From contig JAGXBH010000005.1 in NCBI GenBank assembly GCA_018971185.1, forward strand, positions 20,566 through 84,565: 64,000 nucleotides of DNA, given 5' to 3'. This DNA is from Acidobacteriota bacterium (GTDB lineage: Bacteria > Actinomycetota > Acidimicrobiia > Acidimicrobiales > RAAP-2). The position numbers and the translations under genes were made by a program. How positions within the stretch are numbered: position 1 is the first letter of the stretch; every line of letters starts with the position of its first letter. The notes under the pieces are model-generated. The model worked only from the letters and a program-made list of their open reading frames with translations. It made no database searches and was not told where the DNA came from. Shown here in pieces: positions 19,513-30,547 of the stretch.

Positions 19513-20607
19513 ATGTCAACGACGTCATTAACCCCTGAGCTCATCGCCGCCGCCCCGAAGGTCCTCCTGCACGACCACCTGGACGGCGGTGTGCGTCCCG
19601 CGACGGTGCTGGAACTGGCGCGCGAGATCGGCTATCGCGATCTGCCGACGTCCGACGTGGACGAGCTCGCCCGGTGGTTCATCGCCGACGCCCCCGGCAG
19701 CGACCTGGTGCGCTACCTCCAGGGGTTCGCCCACACGATCGCGGTCATGCAGACCAAGGACCAGATCGAGCGCATCGCCTCCGAGACGGCCTACGACCTC
19801 GCGATGGACGGGGTGGTCTACGCCGAGATCCGCTTCGCCCCCGAGCAGCACCAGCAGCGCGGACTGCGCCTCGACGAAGTGGTCCAGGCGGCGTTGACGG
19901 GCTTCGCCCACGGGACCGCGCAGGCGCGCTCGCGCGGACGAACGATCATCGTGCGCACCATCATCTCGGCCATGCGCCACGCCCAGCGCAGCGAGGAGAT
20001 GGCCGCCCTGGCGGTGAGCTTCCGCGACGCGGGCGTCTGCGGCTTCGACATCGCCGGCCCCGAGGACGGCTTCCCACCCACCGAGCACCTGTCGGCCTTC
20101 CACCTCATCCAGCGCGAGAACTTCCACATGACGATCCACGCGGGCGAGGCCTTCGGCCTGCCGTCGATCTGGGAGGCCGTGCAGTTCTGCGACGCCGAGC
20201 GCCTCGGCCACGGCGTGCGCATCGCCGACGACATCGAGCGCGTCGGCGACGAGTACCGCCTGGGGCGACTCGCGAGCTTCGTGCGCGACCGACGCATCCC
20301 CCTCGAGGTGTGCCCGACGTCGAACGTGCACACCGGCGCCGCGCCCACGCTGGACGCGCACCCCATCGAGCTGCTGCGCCAACTGCGCTTTCGCGTCACC
20401 CTCAACACCGACAACCGCCTCATGAGCGGCATCACGCTCTCGAGCGAGTTCGCCGCGTGCGCCGACGCCTTCGGTTGGACGCTCGAGGACATGGAGTGGC
20501 TCACGCTCAACGCGGCCAAGAGCTCCTTCTACCAGTTCGACCAACGCCTCGCGCTGATCAACGACGTCATCAAGCCCGGGTACGCCCGACTGCGCGCGCG
20601 GCCCTAG
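19513..20607 (+). CDS. add: Adenosine deaminase
   Basis: 364 residues. It converts adenosine and deoxyadenosine to inosine nucleosides, the substrates of the PNP encoded nearby. Metal and catalytic residues appear in HDHLDGG (two His), TIHAGEAFG (His and catalytic Glu), RLGHGVRI and LNTDN. TATCCT (19501-19506) sits 6 nt before ATG 19513 with no Shine-Dalgarno sequence, so add probably forms its own leaderless unit although it follows deoA by 32 bases. Its TAG overlaps the convergent permease stop in a shared CTAG. Confidence 0.93.
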   Translation: MSTTSLTPELIAAAPKVLLHDHLDGGVRPATVLELAREIGYRDLPTSDVDELARWFIADAPGSDLVRYLQGFAHTIAVMQTKDQIERIASETAYDLAMDGVVYAEIRFAPEQHQQRGLRLDEVVQAALTGFAHGTAQARSRGRTIIVRTIISAMRHAQRSEEMAALAVSFRDAGVCGFDIAGPEDGFPPTEHLSAFHLIQRENFHMTIHAGEAFGLPSIWEAVQFCDAERLGHGVRIADDIERVGDEYRLGRLASFVRDRRIPLEVCPTSNVHTGAAPTLDAHPIELLRQLRFRVTLNTDNRLMSGITLSSEFAACADAFGWTLEDMEWLTLNAAKSSFYQFDQRLALINDVIKPGYARLRARP

Positions 20608-22118
20608 GCGGGCGCGACGCGCCTTCTGCCCCGGACGTACCAGAAGGCGCCCAGGGCCAGGGTCAGCGCGAGGGGGATCGCCTGGGTCATCTCGAAGGTC
20701 CAGCGCTGTCGCGCCCACCCCGCCGGGAGCGAGGCGTCGGCGGGCGAGGAACCCACGCCGGGCCACAGCAGGCCCACGGTGGCCACCACGGCCCACAGCG
20801 TGGTGAGGGCACTCGCCACCCACGCCGCGGCGCGCCCCCCGGGGACGCGGTAGGGGCGCGCCACGTGCGCGTGCGAGTACCGCAGTCGCGTCAGCGCCGG
20901 GAAGATCGCGAGGTAGGCCATCGCCGAGGTCGAGATGGCCAGGCTGAGGACCACGCTGAAGTACTTCGCGGCGTTGCCACTGGTGAGCCAGCTGGCGAGC
21001 AGCATCGTCACCGTGGCCACCACCCCGGCCGTCAGGTCCACCGCCACCGGGGTGCCGTAACGCTCCGAGATCACCGCGAAGGAGCGCGGCGCGGCACCGT
21101 CGAGGGCGGCGACGGCCCAGCCGCGATTGGCGCCCATCAGCCACGACACGCCCGAGCTCAACAGCGTCAGGATGAATCCGAGGGCGGCCAGGTCGCCCAG
21201 GACCGCGCCGGCGCCGTGCAACACCGACCCGGTCGCCGTCACGTGGCCCCCGTAGACCGTGAAGATGAGTTTCACCGCGTTGAGGAATCCCCCCAGGCTC
21301 GTCAGTTGGCCCGGCGGGAGGATCAACAGCACCGCGAGGATCGGCACGCCGTAGAGCGCGATGGTGCCCAGAGCCGAGCGCATGATGTTCACGGGCACGT
21401 CGTGGCGCGCGTCGCGCATCTCCTCACCGGCCTCGCTGGGCAGCTCGAAGCCCACCAGGGCGAAGAACAAGATGGGCGTCGTCGCCACGAAGACGCTCGA
21501 CGAGGGCGAGAAGGCGCCCAGGTGCACCCCGTGGACGCCGTGCGTGGCCGCGTAGAGCAACGTGGTCACGGTGAACAGGGCCACGAGCCCCACGCGCACC
21601 CACAGGCCCACCAATAACACGATCTTGCCGACGTTGAAGGAGAAGACCGTCGCGGCGACGCCCGTCCAGATGAAGAGGAGGGAGAAGAGATAGCGCGCGG
21701 GCCCGTCGAGCGGGGTGAAGAACGAGTCGACCGCCGCCACCGCGGTGATCGTCAGGGCACCCCCGAGCCAGATGGGATTCGAGATCCAGTAGAGCAACGC
21801 GGTGATCGCCGCGACGAAGCGGCCGAAGGCCAGCTTGACCCAGACGTAGGGTCCGCCCTCGACGGGGAAGGCGGTGCCCAGTTCCGTGCACAACAGGGCG
21901 TAGGGCACGAAGAACACGAGCCCCATGAAGAGTAGCCAGGTGATCGACTGGGCCCCCTCGCTGGTCAGCTTGCCGAAGGTGTCGAAACCGATGAGCGCGC
22001 ACAGGATCATCGCGAGCGCGTCCATGCGACCGATCAGGACCCGCAGCTTTCCCTTCTCCCGGCGCGCCAGCGCGGTGTCGAGCGCGCCGTCCTCCCCCCT
22101 CGCACGCTCTTCGCTCAT
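20604..22118 (-). CDS. APC-superfamily amino acid/amine permease, 12 TM
   Basis: 504 residues with 12 hydrophobic helices. The N-terminal GRMDALAMILCALIGFDTFG is an APC TM1 with the unwound Gly-rich centre. The protein resembles amino acid/polyamine antiporters; the substrate is unknown. It lies in the same direction as the deoC-to-phosphomutase operon but 79 bases after it, with its own TTGACG-N17-TAGACC promoter and a GAGGGG Shine-Dalgarno sequence. The terminal TAG shares CTAG (20604-20607) with the add stop on the opposite strand. Confidence 0.88.
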   Translation of the reverse strand: MSEERARGEDGALDTALARREKGKLRVLIGRMDALAMILCALIGFDTFGKLTSEGAQSITWLLFMGLVFFVPYALLCTELGTAFPVEGGPYVWVKLAFGRFVAAITALLYWISNPIWLGGALTITAVAAVDSFFTPLDGPARYLFSLLFIWTGVAATVFSFNVGKIVLLVGLWVRVGLVALFTVTTLLYAATHGVHGVHLGAFSPSSSVFVATTPILFFALVGFELPSEAGEEMRDARHDVPVNIMRSALGTIALYGVPILAVLLILPPGQLTSLGGFLNAVKLIFTVYGGHVTATGSVLHGAGAVLGDLAALGFILTLLSSGVSWLMGANRGWAVAALDGAAPRSFAVISERYGTPVAVDLTAGVVATVTMLLASWLTSGNAAKYFSVVLSLAISTSAMAYLAIFPALTRLRYSHAHVARPYRVPGGRAAAWVASALTTLWAVVATVGLLWPGVGSSPADASLPAGWARQRWTFEMTQAIPLALTLALGAFWYVRGRRRVAPA

Positions 22119-22156
22119 CGTCCCCCTCGCCTGACGGATCGGCCCTCGCCGTCACC

Positions 22157-22185
22157 GGTCTAGGCGACTTCGTCGCGCGCGTCAA
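22157..22185 (-). promoter_or_regulatory. Sigma-70-like promoter of the APC permease gene
   Basis: On the minus strand TTGACG (22185-22180) and TAGACC (22162-22157) are separated by 17 bases. The predicted start site leaves a leader of roughly 32 bases carrying GAGGGG before ATG 22118. Confidence 0.55.
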
Positions 22186-22197
22186 CGATTCGAGACC

Positions 22198-23853
22198 TCA
22201 GTCCAGGGCGAGGAGCGTCGCGAGGTCCGCGCGCACCGCTTCGAGCAGCGCCGACGCCCGCTGGCGTTGGGCGCCGATATCGTCCGACGAGGGCTCGCCG
22301 ACGATCTCGATATAGGCCTTGAGCTTGGGTTCGGTACCCGAGGGCCGCACGACGACCCGCCCGGCGCCGCCCAGACGCCAGAGCAACCCCTCGGTCGGCG
22401 CGAGCCCGTTGTAGCCCCGCTCGAGGTCGATGACCTCGCTGAGCGCCACGCCGCCCAGGGTCGCGGGCGGCGTAGCGCGCACGCGCGCCATCACCTCGCC
22501 CAGCACCGTGCGCCCGCCCGGCGCGCTGACGCGCAGCGACAGCTGTGCGCCCGCGTGCACCCCGTAGCGCGTCTCGAGCTCATCGAGGCGGTCCAGCAAC
22601 GTGAGGCCGTGGCGAGCGAGGTCGTGCGCGAGTCGAGCGAGGGCGAGGGCCGCCGAGAGGCCGTCCTTGTCCGCGACGCAGGGGTCGACGGCGTAACCCA
22701 GGGCTTCTTCGTAACCAAAGGCCAGTCGACGCCCGTCCGCGGCCTTGGTGATCCACTTGAAGCCGGTCAGCGTCGTGACGTAGGGCACGCCCGCGCGCGC
22801 CGCCATCTTCTCGAGCATCGACGAGGAGACGATGGTCGTGGCGACGACGTCATCGTCCTGCGCCTCGGCCAGGGCCACCGAGCCCAGGAGCCAACCGATC
22901 TCGTCGCCCCGCAACACGCGCCAGGCCCCCTCCGCCGTGCGCACGGCGGCCCCCAGGCGGTCGGCGTCGGGGTCGTTGGCGAGCAGGAGCGTGGCGCCGC
23001 TCATCTCGGCGCGGGCGATGCCCGCGTCCAGCACTCCCGGTTCCTCCGGATTCGGGAAGGGCAGGCCCGGGAACGTCGGATCGGGTCGCATCTGGTCCTC
23101 GACCAGAGCGACGTTCGAGAAGCCCGCTCGCGACAGGAGTCGCGACATCTCCTCGCCGCCCACGCCGTGCAGCGGCGTGTAGGCGAGGGAGAGGTCACTC
23201 GAGGCGACCGCGAATCGCGCCAACATGTGCTCGCGGTAGCCCTCGAGGAGTTCCTCGCTCACCACGTGGTGCAGCGGTGACGACCGGTCCCCCAGGGCCG
23301 GCGCCGTCGCCGCGCTGGCGTGGCGCTCCACGATCTCGTCGTGCGGGGGGACGATCTGGGACCCGTCGGGACCGTAGAGCTTGTAGCCGTTGTCAGCGGG
23401 CGGGTTGTGGCTGGCGGTGATCATGATGCCCGCGGCCGCTGAGAGCGCCCCGACGCAGTAGGCCGTCAACGGCGTGGGAAGCGGGCGGGGCATCTCGTGG
23501 ACGACGACCCCGGCCCCGAGCAGCACCGCGACGACCTCGTCGTTGAACGACTCCGACCCGCGCCGCGCGTCACGACCGACGACGACCCCGGCCCCGGCGT
23601 CCACGCCGATCTCGGCCAGCCACGCGACGACGCCCTGCGTGGCGCGGCGCACGGTGCAACGATTCATCCCCGCGGGGCCCGCCATCTCGGGTCCGCGCAG
23701 TCCCGCCGTGCCGAAGCGCAGTGGTTCGTCGAAGCGGCGATGGATCTCCTCGTCGTCGCCAGCGTCGAGCAGCGCCTGGATCGTCGCACGGTCCCCCTCG
23801 TCGGGATCGGCCGCCATCCAGGCGCCCACGCGCGCGATCAGCTCGTCGTTCAC
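22198..23853 (-). CDS. Phosphohexomutase-family enzyme, probable phosphopentomutase
   Basis: 551 residues from GTG 23853 (GTGA overlap with the PNP stop), close to PmmB/PGM2-type proteins. Active-site ITASHNPPADNGYK carries the phosphoserine S148, NDPDADRLG is the metal loop, FGYEEALGYA the sugar-specificity loop, and VRPSGTEPKLKAY the phosphate-binding loop. Annotated homologues are called phosphomannomutase or phosphoglucomutase. Human PGM2 and some bacterial relatives act as phosphopentomutases. Since PNP and DeoA make (deoxy)ribose 1-phosphate, DeoC needs the 5-phosphate and no deoB is present, that role is inferred here. Confidence 0.88.
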   Translation of the reverse strand: MNDELIARVGAWMAADPDEGDRATIQALLDAGDDEEIHRRFDEPLRFGTAGLRGPEMAGPAGMNRCTVRRATQGVVAWLAEIGVDAGAGVVVGRDARRGSESFNDEVVAVLLGAGVVVHEMPRPLPTPLTAYCVGALSAAAGIMITASHNPPADNGYKLYGPDGSQIVPPHDEIVERHASAATAPALGDRSSPLHHVVSEELLEGYREHMLARFAVASSDLSLAYTPLHGVGGEEMSRLLSRAGFSNVALVEDQMRPDPTFPGLPFPNPEEPGVLDAGIARAEMSGATLLLANDPDADRLGAAVRTAEGAWRVLRGDEIGWLLGSVALAEAQDDDVVATTIVSSSMLEKMAARAGVPYVTTLTGFKWITKAADGRRLAFGYEEALGYAVDPCVADKDGLSAALALARLAHDLARHGLTLLDRLDELETRYGVHAGAQLSLRVSAPGGRTVLGEVMARVRATPPATLGGVALSEVIDLERGYNGLAPTEGLLWRLGGAGRVVVRPSGTEPKLKAYIEIVGEPSSDDIGAQRQRASALLEAVRADLATLLALD

Positions 23854-24671
23854 AGCACCGGTATCAACTGGGCCAGCAGGCCCCCGAGCGACGCGGCGGC
23901 GTCGCGACCGGCCTCGAGCACCTCGAGGTGACTCAGGGGGGCGTCGGTGACCCCCGCGGCGAAGTTGGACACCAGGCTCAGCCCGAGGACCTCGGCGCCC
24001 ATGTGACGCGCGGCGATGGCCTCGAGCACCGTGGACATGCCGACGAGGGTCGCCCCCATCGAGCGCGCCATCGCGATCTCGGCGGGCGTCTCGTAGTGGG
24101 GACCGCGGAAACCCGCGTAGACCCCTTCGCTCAGGTGGGGCGCCACGGCGAGTGCCGCCGAGCGCAGGCGTCGCGCGTAGAGGTCGCTCAAGTCCACGAA
24201 TCGCGACCCGTAGGGCTCGGGTGGCGCGGCGCCCTCCATCGGCGAGGTCGCCGTCAGGTTGATGTGGTCCTTGATGACCACCACCGACCCCGGACCCTTG
24301 GTGGGGTCGATGCCACCGCACGCGTTGGTGAGGACCACCGTGCGCGCCCCCGCGGCGATGACGGTGCGCACCGGATGGGCCACCTGGTCGGCGCTGTTGC
24401 CCTCGTAGAGGTGCACGCGCCCCGACACGAGGGCGACCTTGAGGCCCGCGACGTCCACCGAGAGGATCTGGCCGGAGTGTCCCACGACGGTGGGCGCGAC
24501 GAAACCGCGCAGGGTCCCCGTGGCGACCTCGGCGAAGGGCGTACCCAGGGCGAGGGCCCCCTCCTTCCAGCCCGATCCGAGTACGACGGCCACGTCGTAG
24601 GAGTCGACCCCGCTGCGCACGCGCAGTTCGTCGGCCGCCTCACTGGCGAGTTGGTAGGGATTCGTCATCAT
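23850..24671 (-). CDS. punA: Purine nucleoside phosphorylase (trimeric type)
   Basis: 273 residues from ATG 24671; a second ATG at 24668 is equally possible. It splits inosine and guanosine or their deoxy forms into base and pentose 1-phosphate. Elements of the trimeric high-molecular-weight PNP/MTAP family are VVLGSGW, SGRVHLYEG, LTNACGGID, YAGFRGPHYETPAEI, VGMSTVLEAIAARHMG and VSNFAAG with the base-binding Asn. It is coupled on both sides: ATGA with the short ALDH and GTGA with the phosphomutase. The symbol punA follows actinobacterial usage. Confidence 0.93.
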   Translation of the reverse strand: MMTNPYQLASEAADELRVRSGVDSYDVAVVLGSGWKEGALALGTPFAEVATGTLRGFVAPTVVGHSGQILSVDVAGLKVALVSGRVHLYEGNSADQVAHPVRTVIAAGARTVVLTNACGGIDPTKGPGSVVVIKDHINLTATSPMEGAAPPEPYGSRFVDLSDLYARRLRSAALAVAPHLSEGVYAGFRGPHYETPAEIAMARSMGATLVGMSTVLEAIAARHMGAEVLGLSLVSNFAAGVTDAPLSHLEVLEAGRDAAASLGGLLAQLIPVL

Positions 24672-25505
24672 TGTCCAATCGTGTGCCAGACCGTCGAGGT
24701 CTCCACAAAGCTCCGAAGTCGACGAAGGGGGTTCTCGTCGTCGCGCGGCCGGTAGACGCGCTTGATGGACGCCGCCGCCCGTCGCGCCAGGTCGTCGCCC
24801 GCGGCGCCCGCGCCGGTCAAGTCCACGCCGTCGACGTCCTCGTGGACGACCAGGTGCGGGGCCAGTTCGCTGGTGACGCCGCTCACCACGTTGAGGACGC
24901 CCGCGGGCAGGTCCGACGTCACGGTCATCTCGGCCAGGGTGATCGCCGGGGTCGGACGCCGCTCGCTGGCGATCGCCACCACCGCGTTCCCCACGCAGAT
25001 CGGGGCCGCGACGCACTCGACGAATCCCTCCAACGACGAGTCCTGGTCCGCCACCACCGCGACCACCCCACTCGGCGCGGGCAGCGAGAAATTGAAGAAC
25101 GGGCCGGCGACGGGATTCGCGCCGCCCAGGACCTGGGCCACCTTGTCGGTCCACCCGGCGTACCAGACGAGGCGGTCGATCGCCCGCGCCACGCTCGCCC
25201 GGGCGTCCTTCGCCGCGAGCCCCTCGGCGACGCGGACGTGCTCGGCCAGCTCGGCGCCGCGCGACTCGGCCATCTCGGCCCACCGGTAGAGCACCTGACC
25301 GCGGTTGTAGGCGCTCGCGGCCCACCACTTGGACTGCGCGCTGCGCGCCGCGACCACCGCGTCGCGCAGGTCCTTGCGCGAGCCCTGGGCCACGTTGGCG
25401 AGGAAGTCGCCACCAGCGCTCATCACCGGGTAGCTACGACCCGACTCGGACCGGGGGAACGCCCCGTTGACGAGGAGCTTGTAGGTCTTCTTGACGTCGA
25501 GGCGC

Positions 25506-25513
<8 letters not shown>
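24668..25513 (-). CDS. Truncated aldehyde dehydrogenase-like protein without catalytic Cys (ALDH16 C-terminal-domain-like)
   Basis: 281 residues, against 480-500 for a full ALDH. It contains the ALDH N-terminal segment (YKLLVNGAFPRSESG onwards), the helical DLRDAVVAARSAQSKWW region and the dinucleotide-fold strands (GVVAVVADQ, CVGNAVVAIASERR, LPAGVLNVVSG). It stops before the catalytic domain, so it has no G-x-x-C nucleophile. The end is a clean TGA overlapping the PNP start, not a frameshift. The ATG overlaps the full-length ALDH gene by 8 bases. Together the two total about 767 residues, the length and order of ALDH16 proteins, which fuse a catalytic ALDH to a truncated non-catalytic one. 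A structural or regulatory subunit is likely. Confidence 0.85.
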
Positions 25514-26966
<1,453 letters not shown>

Positions 26967-26967
26967 T

Positions 26968-27960
26968 TCAGTCCCCTGAGTACTCGTCGGGCCGCACGTA
27001 GGCACCGGTGCGCTGCTTTCGGCGCTGCATCAACAGGTCGTTGAGGAGCGAGGAGGCGCCGAAGCGGAAGCACGCCGGGTCCAGCCAGGCGTCCCCGGCG
27101 GTCTCGTTCACCACGACGAGGTAGCGCAGCGCGTCCTTCGTCGTGCGGATGCCGCCGGCCACCTTCACGCCGACCACGCGACCCGTCGTCTCGGCGAAGT
27201 CGCGCGCCGCCTCGAGCATCACCAGGGCGACGGGCAACGTCGCGTTCACCCCGACCTTGCCCGTGGAGGTCTTGATGAAGTCGGCACCGGCGAGCATCGC
27301 GATCCAGCTGGCCCGCTTCACGTTGTCGTAGGTCACCAGTTCGCCGGTCTCGAGGATCACCTTCAGGTGCGCGGCGCCGCAGGCCGCCTTGACCGCCACG
27401 ATCTCGTCGAAGACCCGACCCCAGTGCCCGGCGAGGAAGGCCCCGCGATCGATCACCATGTCGATCTCGTCGGCCCCGGCCGACACCGCGTCACGCACGT
27501 CGAGCAACTTGACCTCGAGCGACGCGCGCCCCGACGGGAACGCCGTCGCGACGGACGCGACCGCGACGGGTGAGTCCCCGAGGCTCGAGCGAGCGAGCGC
27601 GACAAGGTCGGGGTAGACGCACACGGCGGCCACGCTCGTCACCGTCGCGTCCGCGGGGTCGGGCCGCATCGCCTTGGCGCAGAGCGACGACACCCGCCCC
27701 GGAGTGTCCGCCCCCTCGAGCGTGGTGAGGTCCACCATCGAGATCGCCAGGTCGATCGCCGTGGCCTTGGTCGACTTCTTGAGCGACCGCGTCGCGAGCT
27801 TGGCGACGCGACCCTCGACGCCGACGGCGTCGACGCCGCTCAGCGCCCCCACGAAGCGGCGCAACTCGCCCTCGTCGCGAAACCCGGGGACCGCGATCAA
27901 CGCCGGGACGAGGACACCGCGATCGCGTATCTCGATCGGACGCAGTGGGGCGATGCTCAC
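26968..27960 (-). CDS. deoC: Deoxyribose-phosphate aldolase
   Basis: 330 residues, longer than the roughly 220-260 residue bacterial form and closer to the eukaryotic-type DERA. It cleaves 2-deoxyribose 5-phosphate to acetaldehyde and glyceraldehyde 3-phosphate. EIDMV supplies D167, ADFIKTSTGK the Schiff-base K230, and GVKVAGGIRT the second lysine K266. The extra length is an N-terminal extension of about 70 residues. GTG 27960 has TAGCCT (27968-27973, minus strand) 7 nt upstream, so this first gene of the five-gene operon appears leaderless. Confidence 0.94.
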   Translation of the reverse strand: MSIAPLRPIEIRDRGVLVPALIAVPGFRDEGELRRFVGALSGVDAVGVEGRVAKLATRSLKKSTKATAIDLAISMVDLTTLEGADTPGRVSSLCAKAMRPDPADATVTSVAAVCVYPDLVALARSSLGDSPVAVASVATAFPSGRASLEVKLLDVRDAVSAGADEIDMVIDRGAFLAGHWGRVFDEIVAVKAACGAAHLKVILETGELVTYDNVKRASWIAMLAGADFIKTSTGKVGVNATLPVALVMLEAARDFAETTGRVVGVKVAGGIRTTKDALRYLVVVNETAGDAWLDPACFRFGASSLLNDLLMQRRKQRTGAYVRPDEYSGD

Positions 27961-28042
27961 TCAAGTCAGGCTAGCAATGTGTCCCCGTGAGGTTCCAACG
28001 GGCCCGGAGTTGAGCAGCCGACTCGGAGCTGAGCCGGCCCGG

Positions 28043-28606
28043 TCACGAGTAGGTGGGCAGCTCCCCGGCCTCACGGCGCGCCGCCAGCGACGGAGCGGCC
28101 GCGTCCTTCTCGCTCAAGATGGCCTCGCCGCTCAAGCGCCACGGGACCGCGATCTCGGGATCGAGGGGATGGATCTCGAGCTCGTGAGGAGCGTCGTAGG
28201 GGGTCGAGAGAAGGTACGACAGGGCGGCCGTCTCGGAGGTCACGCAGAAGCCGTGGGCGACGCCGGCGGGAAGGACCACGGTCGTGCCCTCGTCCGCGGC
28301 CAGCGCGACGCTCACGACCGCGCCGAAGGTGGGCGAACCGACGCGCACGTCCACGATGACGTCGTCGAGGGACCCGTACACGCAGGTGACCACCTTGGCC
28401 TGACCGCGCGGGGCCAGTGAGTAGTGCAGCCCGCGCACCACGTTCCTGACCGACATCGAGAGATTGGACTGCTCCGCGGAGAAACGCACCCCGGCCGCCT
28501 CGAAGTCACCGGACTTGAACCACTCGCGGAAGAATCCGCGCTCGTCGGCGAAGACGCGCGACTCCGCGACGTAGAGACCGGCGATCTCGAGTTCGCGCAA
28601 GTTCAC
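28043..28606 (-). CDS. rmlC: dTDP-4-dehydrorhamnose 3,5-epimerase
   Basis: 187 residues from GTG 28606, which overlaps the rmlB stop (GTGA) and has AAGGAGG at 28611-28617. A cupin fold with DERGFFREWF, QSNLSMSVRNVVRGLHYS (catalytic His), KVVTCVYGSLDDVIVDVR and PAGVAHGF is the RmlC pattern. It epimerises dTDP-4-keto-6-deoxyglucose at C3 and C5 for rhamnose or related deoxysugars. Longer in-frame readings lie inside rmlB. Confidence 0.92.
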   Translation of the reverse strand: MNLRELEIAGLYVAESRVFADERGFFREWFKSGDFEAAGVRFSAEQSNLSMSVRNVVRGLHYSLAPRGQAKVVTCVYGSLDDVIVDVRVGSPTFGAVVSVALAADEGTTVVLPAGVAHGFCVTSETAALSYLLSTPYDAPHELEIHPLDPEIAVPWRLSGEAILSEKDAAAPSLAARREAGELPTYS

Positions 28607-29574
28607 GGGGCCTCCTTCAGGGGGCGCCACCACGACTCGTGGTCGAAGTACCACTGCACCACCGCGGCCAGGCCCTCGTCGAAGTCGACCTGGGGGGAGT
28701 AACCCAACTCGTTGGAGATCTTGGCGCAGTCCACCGAGTAGCGCCGGTCGTGACCCAGCCGGTCCGCCACCGGCTCCACGCTGGCGTCGGTCTTGTCGCA
28801 CAACTGCAACAGCCGGTAGGTCAACTCCTTGTTCGTCAACTCGGTACCGCCGCCGATGTTGTAGATCTCCCCGGCGCGACCGCCCTCGAGGACCAGCATG
28901 ATGCCGCGGCAGTGGTCGTCGACGTGCAGCCAGTCGCGCACGTTGAGCCCGTCGCCGTAGAGCGGCACCTTGCGCCCGTCCATCAGGTTCGTGACGAAGA
29001 GGGGGATGACCTTCTCGGGGAACTGGCGCGGGCCGTAGTTGTTCGAGCACCGCGTGACGTTGACGTGCAGGCCGTAGGTGCGGTGGTAGGCCAGGGCGGC
29101 CAGGTCCGAGCCGGCCTTGGAGGAGGAGTAGGGCGAATTGGGCTCGAGCAGGTGGTCCTCACGCCACGAGCCCTCGGGGATCGAACCGTACACCTCGTCG
29201 GTCGAGACGTGCACGAAGCGCTCGACCCCGTGGCGTCGCGCGCTCTCGAGCAGCGTCTGGGTGCCGATCACGTTGGTCTCGAAGAAGGTCCGCGCCCCGG
29301 TGATCGAACGGTCCACGTGACTCTCGGCCGCGAAGTGCACGACCGCCTGCGTCGCGCGCAGGACCTCGTCGGTCACCGCGACGTCGGTGATGGACCCGTG
29401 GACGAAACTCACCCGCGGATCACGCAGGGAGTCTTCGATGTTCTCGCGTCGTCCCGAATAGGTGAGCGCGTCGAGGATCACCACGTCGTCGTAGGGCGAA
29501 CTGGGCGAGGCCAGGAGCATCTCGACGAAACGTGAACCGATGAATCCGGCCGCCCCGGTGATCACAATGCGCAT
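28603..29574 (-). CDS. rmlB: dTDP-glucose 4,6-dehydratase
   Basis: 323 residues, extended [13 protein letters not shown] binds NAD, and the active-site pair lies in [11 protein letters not shown] (YxxxK) with STDEVYGS upstream. [14 protein letters not shown] is typical of RmlB. It forms dTDP-4-keto-6-deoxyglucose from dTDP-glucose. A GAGG Shine-Dalgarno sequence precedes ATG 29574. It is coupled to rmlC and divergent from rmlA across 50 bases. rmlD is not in the window. Confidence 0.94.
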   Translation of the reverse strand: MRIVITGAAGFIGSRFVEMLLASPSSPYDDVVILDALTYSGRRENIEDSLRDPRVSFVHGSITDVAVTDEVLRATQAVVHFAAESHVDRSITGARTFFETNVIGTQTLLESARRHGVERFVHVSTDEVYGSIPEGSWREDHLLEPNSPYSSSKAGSDLAALAYHRTYGLHVNVTRCSNNYGPRQFPEKVIPLFVTNLMDGRKVPLYGDGLNVRDWLHVDDHCRGIMLVLEGGRAGEIYNIGGGTELTNKELTYRLLQLCDKTDASVEPVADRLGHDRRYSVDCAKISNELGYSPQVDFDEGLAAVVQWYFDHESWWRPLKEAP

Positions 29575-29589
29575 GGAGATACCTCGGCC

Positions 29590-29618
29590 TTAACTCAGGG
29601 TTGACGGACTTCTATACT
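29590..29618 (+). promoter_or_regulatory. Promoter of rmlA, giving a leaderless transcript
   Basis: TTAACT (29590-29595) and TATACT (29613-29618) are 17 bases apart. The first GTG of rmlA lies 6 bases after the -10 box, at the expected transcription start. Confidence 0.6.
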
Positions 29619-29624
29619 AATGGA

Positions 29625-30419
29625 GTGAAGGGAATCATTCTGGCCGGGGGTAGCGGCACGCGCCTCTACCCGATCACTCGGGCGACCTCCAAGCAGTTGT
29701 TGCCGGTGTACGACAAGCCGATGATCTACTACCCCCTCAGCACCTTGATGCTGACCGGGCTGCGCGACATCCTGCTCATCACCACGCCTCACGACCAGGC
29801 GGCCTTTCAGCGCCTCCTGGGCGACGGCGCCCACCTGGGCCTCAACATCTCGTGGGTCGTCCAGGACCAGCCCAACGGCCTCGCCCAGGCCCTCATCCTC
29901 GGTGAGGAGTTCCTCGACGGCGACAAGTGCGCCCTGATCCTCGGGGACAACCTCTTCTACGGACCCGGACTCGGGTCACACCTGAGCGAGAACACCGACA
30001 TCGAGGGTGCGCTCGTCTTCGCCTACGAGGTCTCCGATCCGACGGCCTACGGCGTCGTGGAGTTCAGCGAGGACGGCAAGGTGTTGTCGATCGAGGAGAA
30101 GCCCCGCGAGCCGAAGAGCCGCTTCGCGATCCCCGGCCTCTACTTCTACGACGAGTCGGCCCCGTCCATCGCCAAGACCCTCACCCCGAGCGCGCGTGGC
30201 GAGCTCGAGATCACCGCGCTCAACAACGCCTATCTCGAGCGCGGCGAACTCCACGTACAGACCCTCTCGCGCGCGACGACCTGGCTGGACACCGGGACCC
30301 ACGAGTCGCTCTACGAGGCGGGCGGATTGATCCGCACCCTCCAGCACCGCACCGGACTGCGCATCGGCGACCCCGAGGAGATCGCCCGCGATCACGGATG
30401 GATCGCGAGCGACGCCTGA
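29625..30419 (+). CDS. rmlA: Glucose-1-phosphate thymidylyltransferase
   Basis: 264 residues. It joins dTTP and glucose 1-phosphate to dTDP-glucose, the substrate of RmlB. The start [18 protein letters not shown] has the nucleotide-binding GGxGTRL and [13 protein letters not shown] follows. [11 protein letters not shown] carries the metal Asp, and EEKPREPKS and [11 protein letters not shown] are further family pieces. GTG 29625 is preferred over TTG 29601: it gives the canonical N-terminus and lies at the start site predicted from TATACT. Divergent from rmlBC. Confidence 0.93.
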   Translation: MKGIILAGGSGTRLYPITRATSKQLLPVYDKPMIYYPLSTLMLTGLRDILLITTPHDQAAFQRLLGDGAHLGLNISWVVQDQPNGLAQALILGEEFLDGDKCALILGDNLFYGPGLGSHLSENTDIEGALVFAYEVSDPTAYGVVEFSEDGKVLSIEEKPREPKSRFAIPGLYFYDESAPSIAKTLTPSARGELEITALNNAYLERGELHVQTLSRATTWLDTGTHESLYEAGGLIRTLQHRTGLRIGDPEEIARDHGWIASDA

Positions 30420-30547
30420 GACGCTCGTCGGCGTCGCCTCCGATGACGACCTCTACTCAGCGGTAATGTCCACTACCGATCAGTAAGGCTGACGACGGCG
30501 ACGGCGCCTGGCCTACAGTGGGGGATCGACCCCACGAAGGAGTAGTC

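Noticed and set aside
29601..29618. TTGACG and TATACT read as a -35/-10 pair, or TTG 29601 as the rmlA start
   Set aside because: The spacing is only 6 bases, too short for a promoter. TTG would start inside the promoter and add residues absent from the canonical N-terminus.
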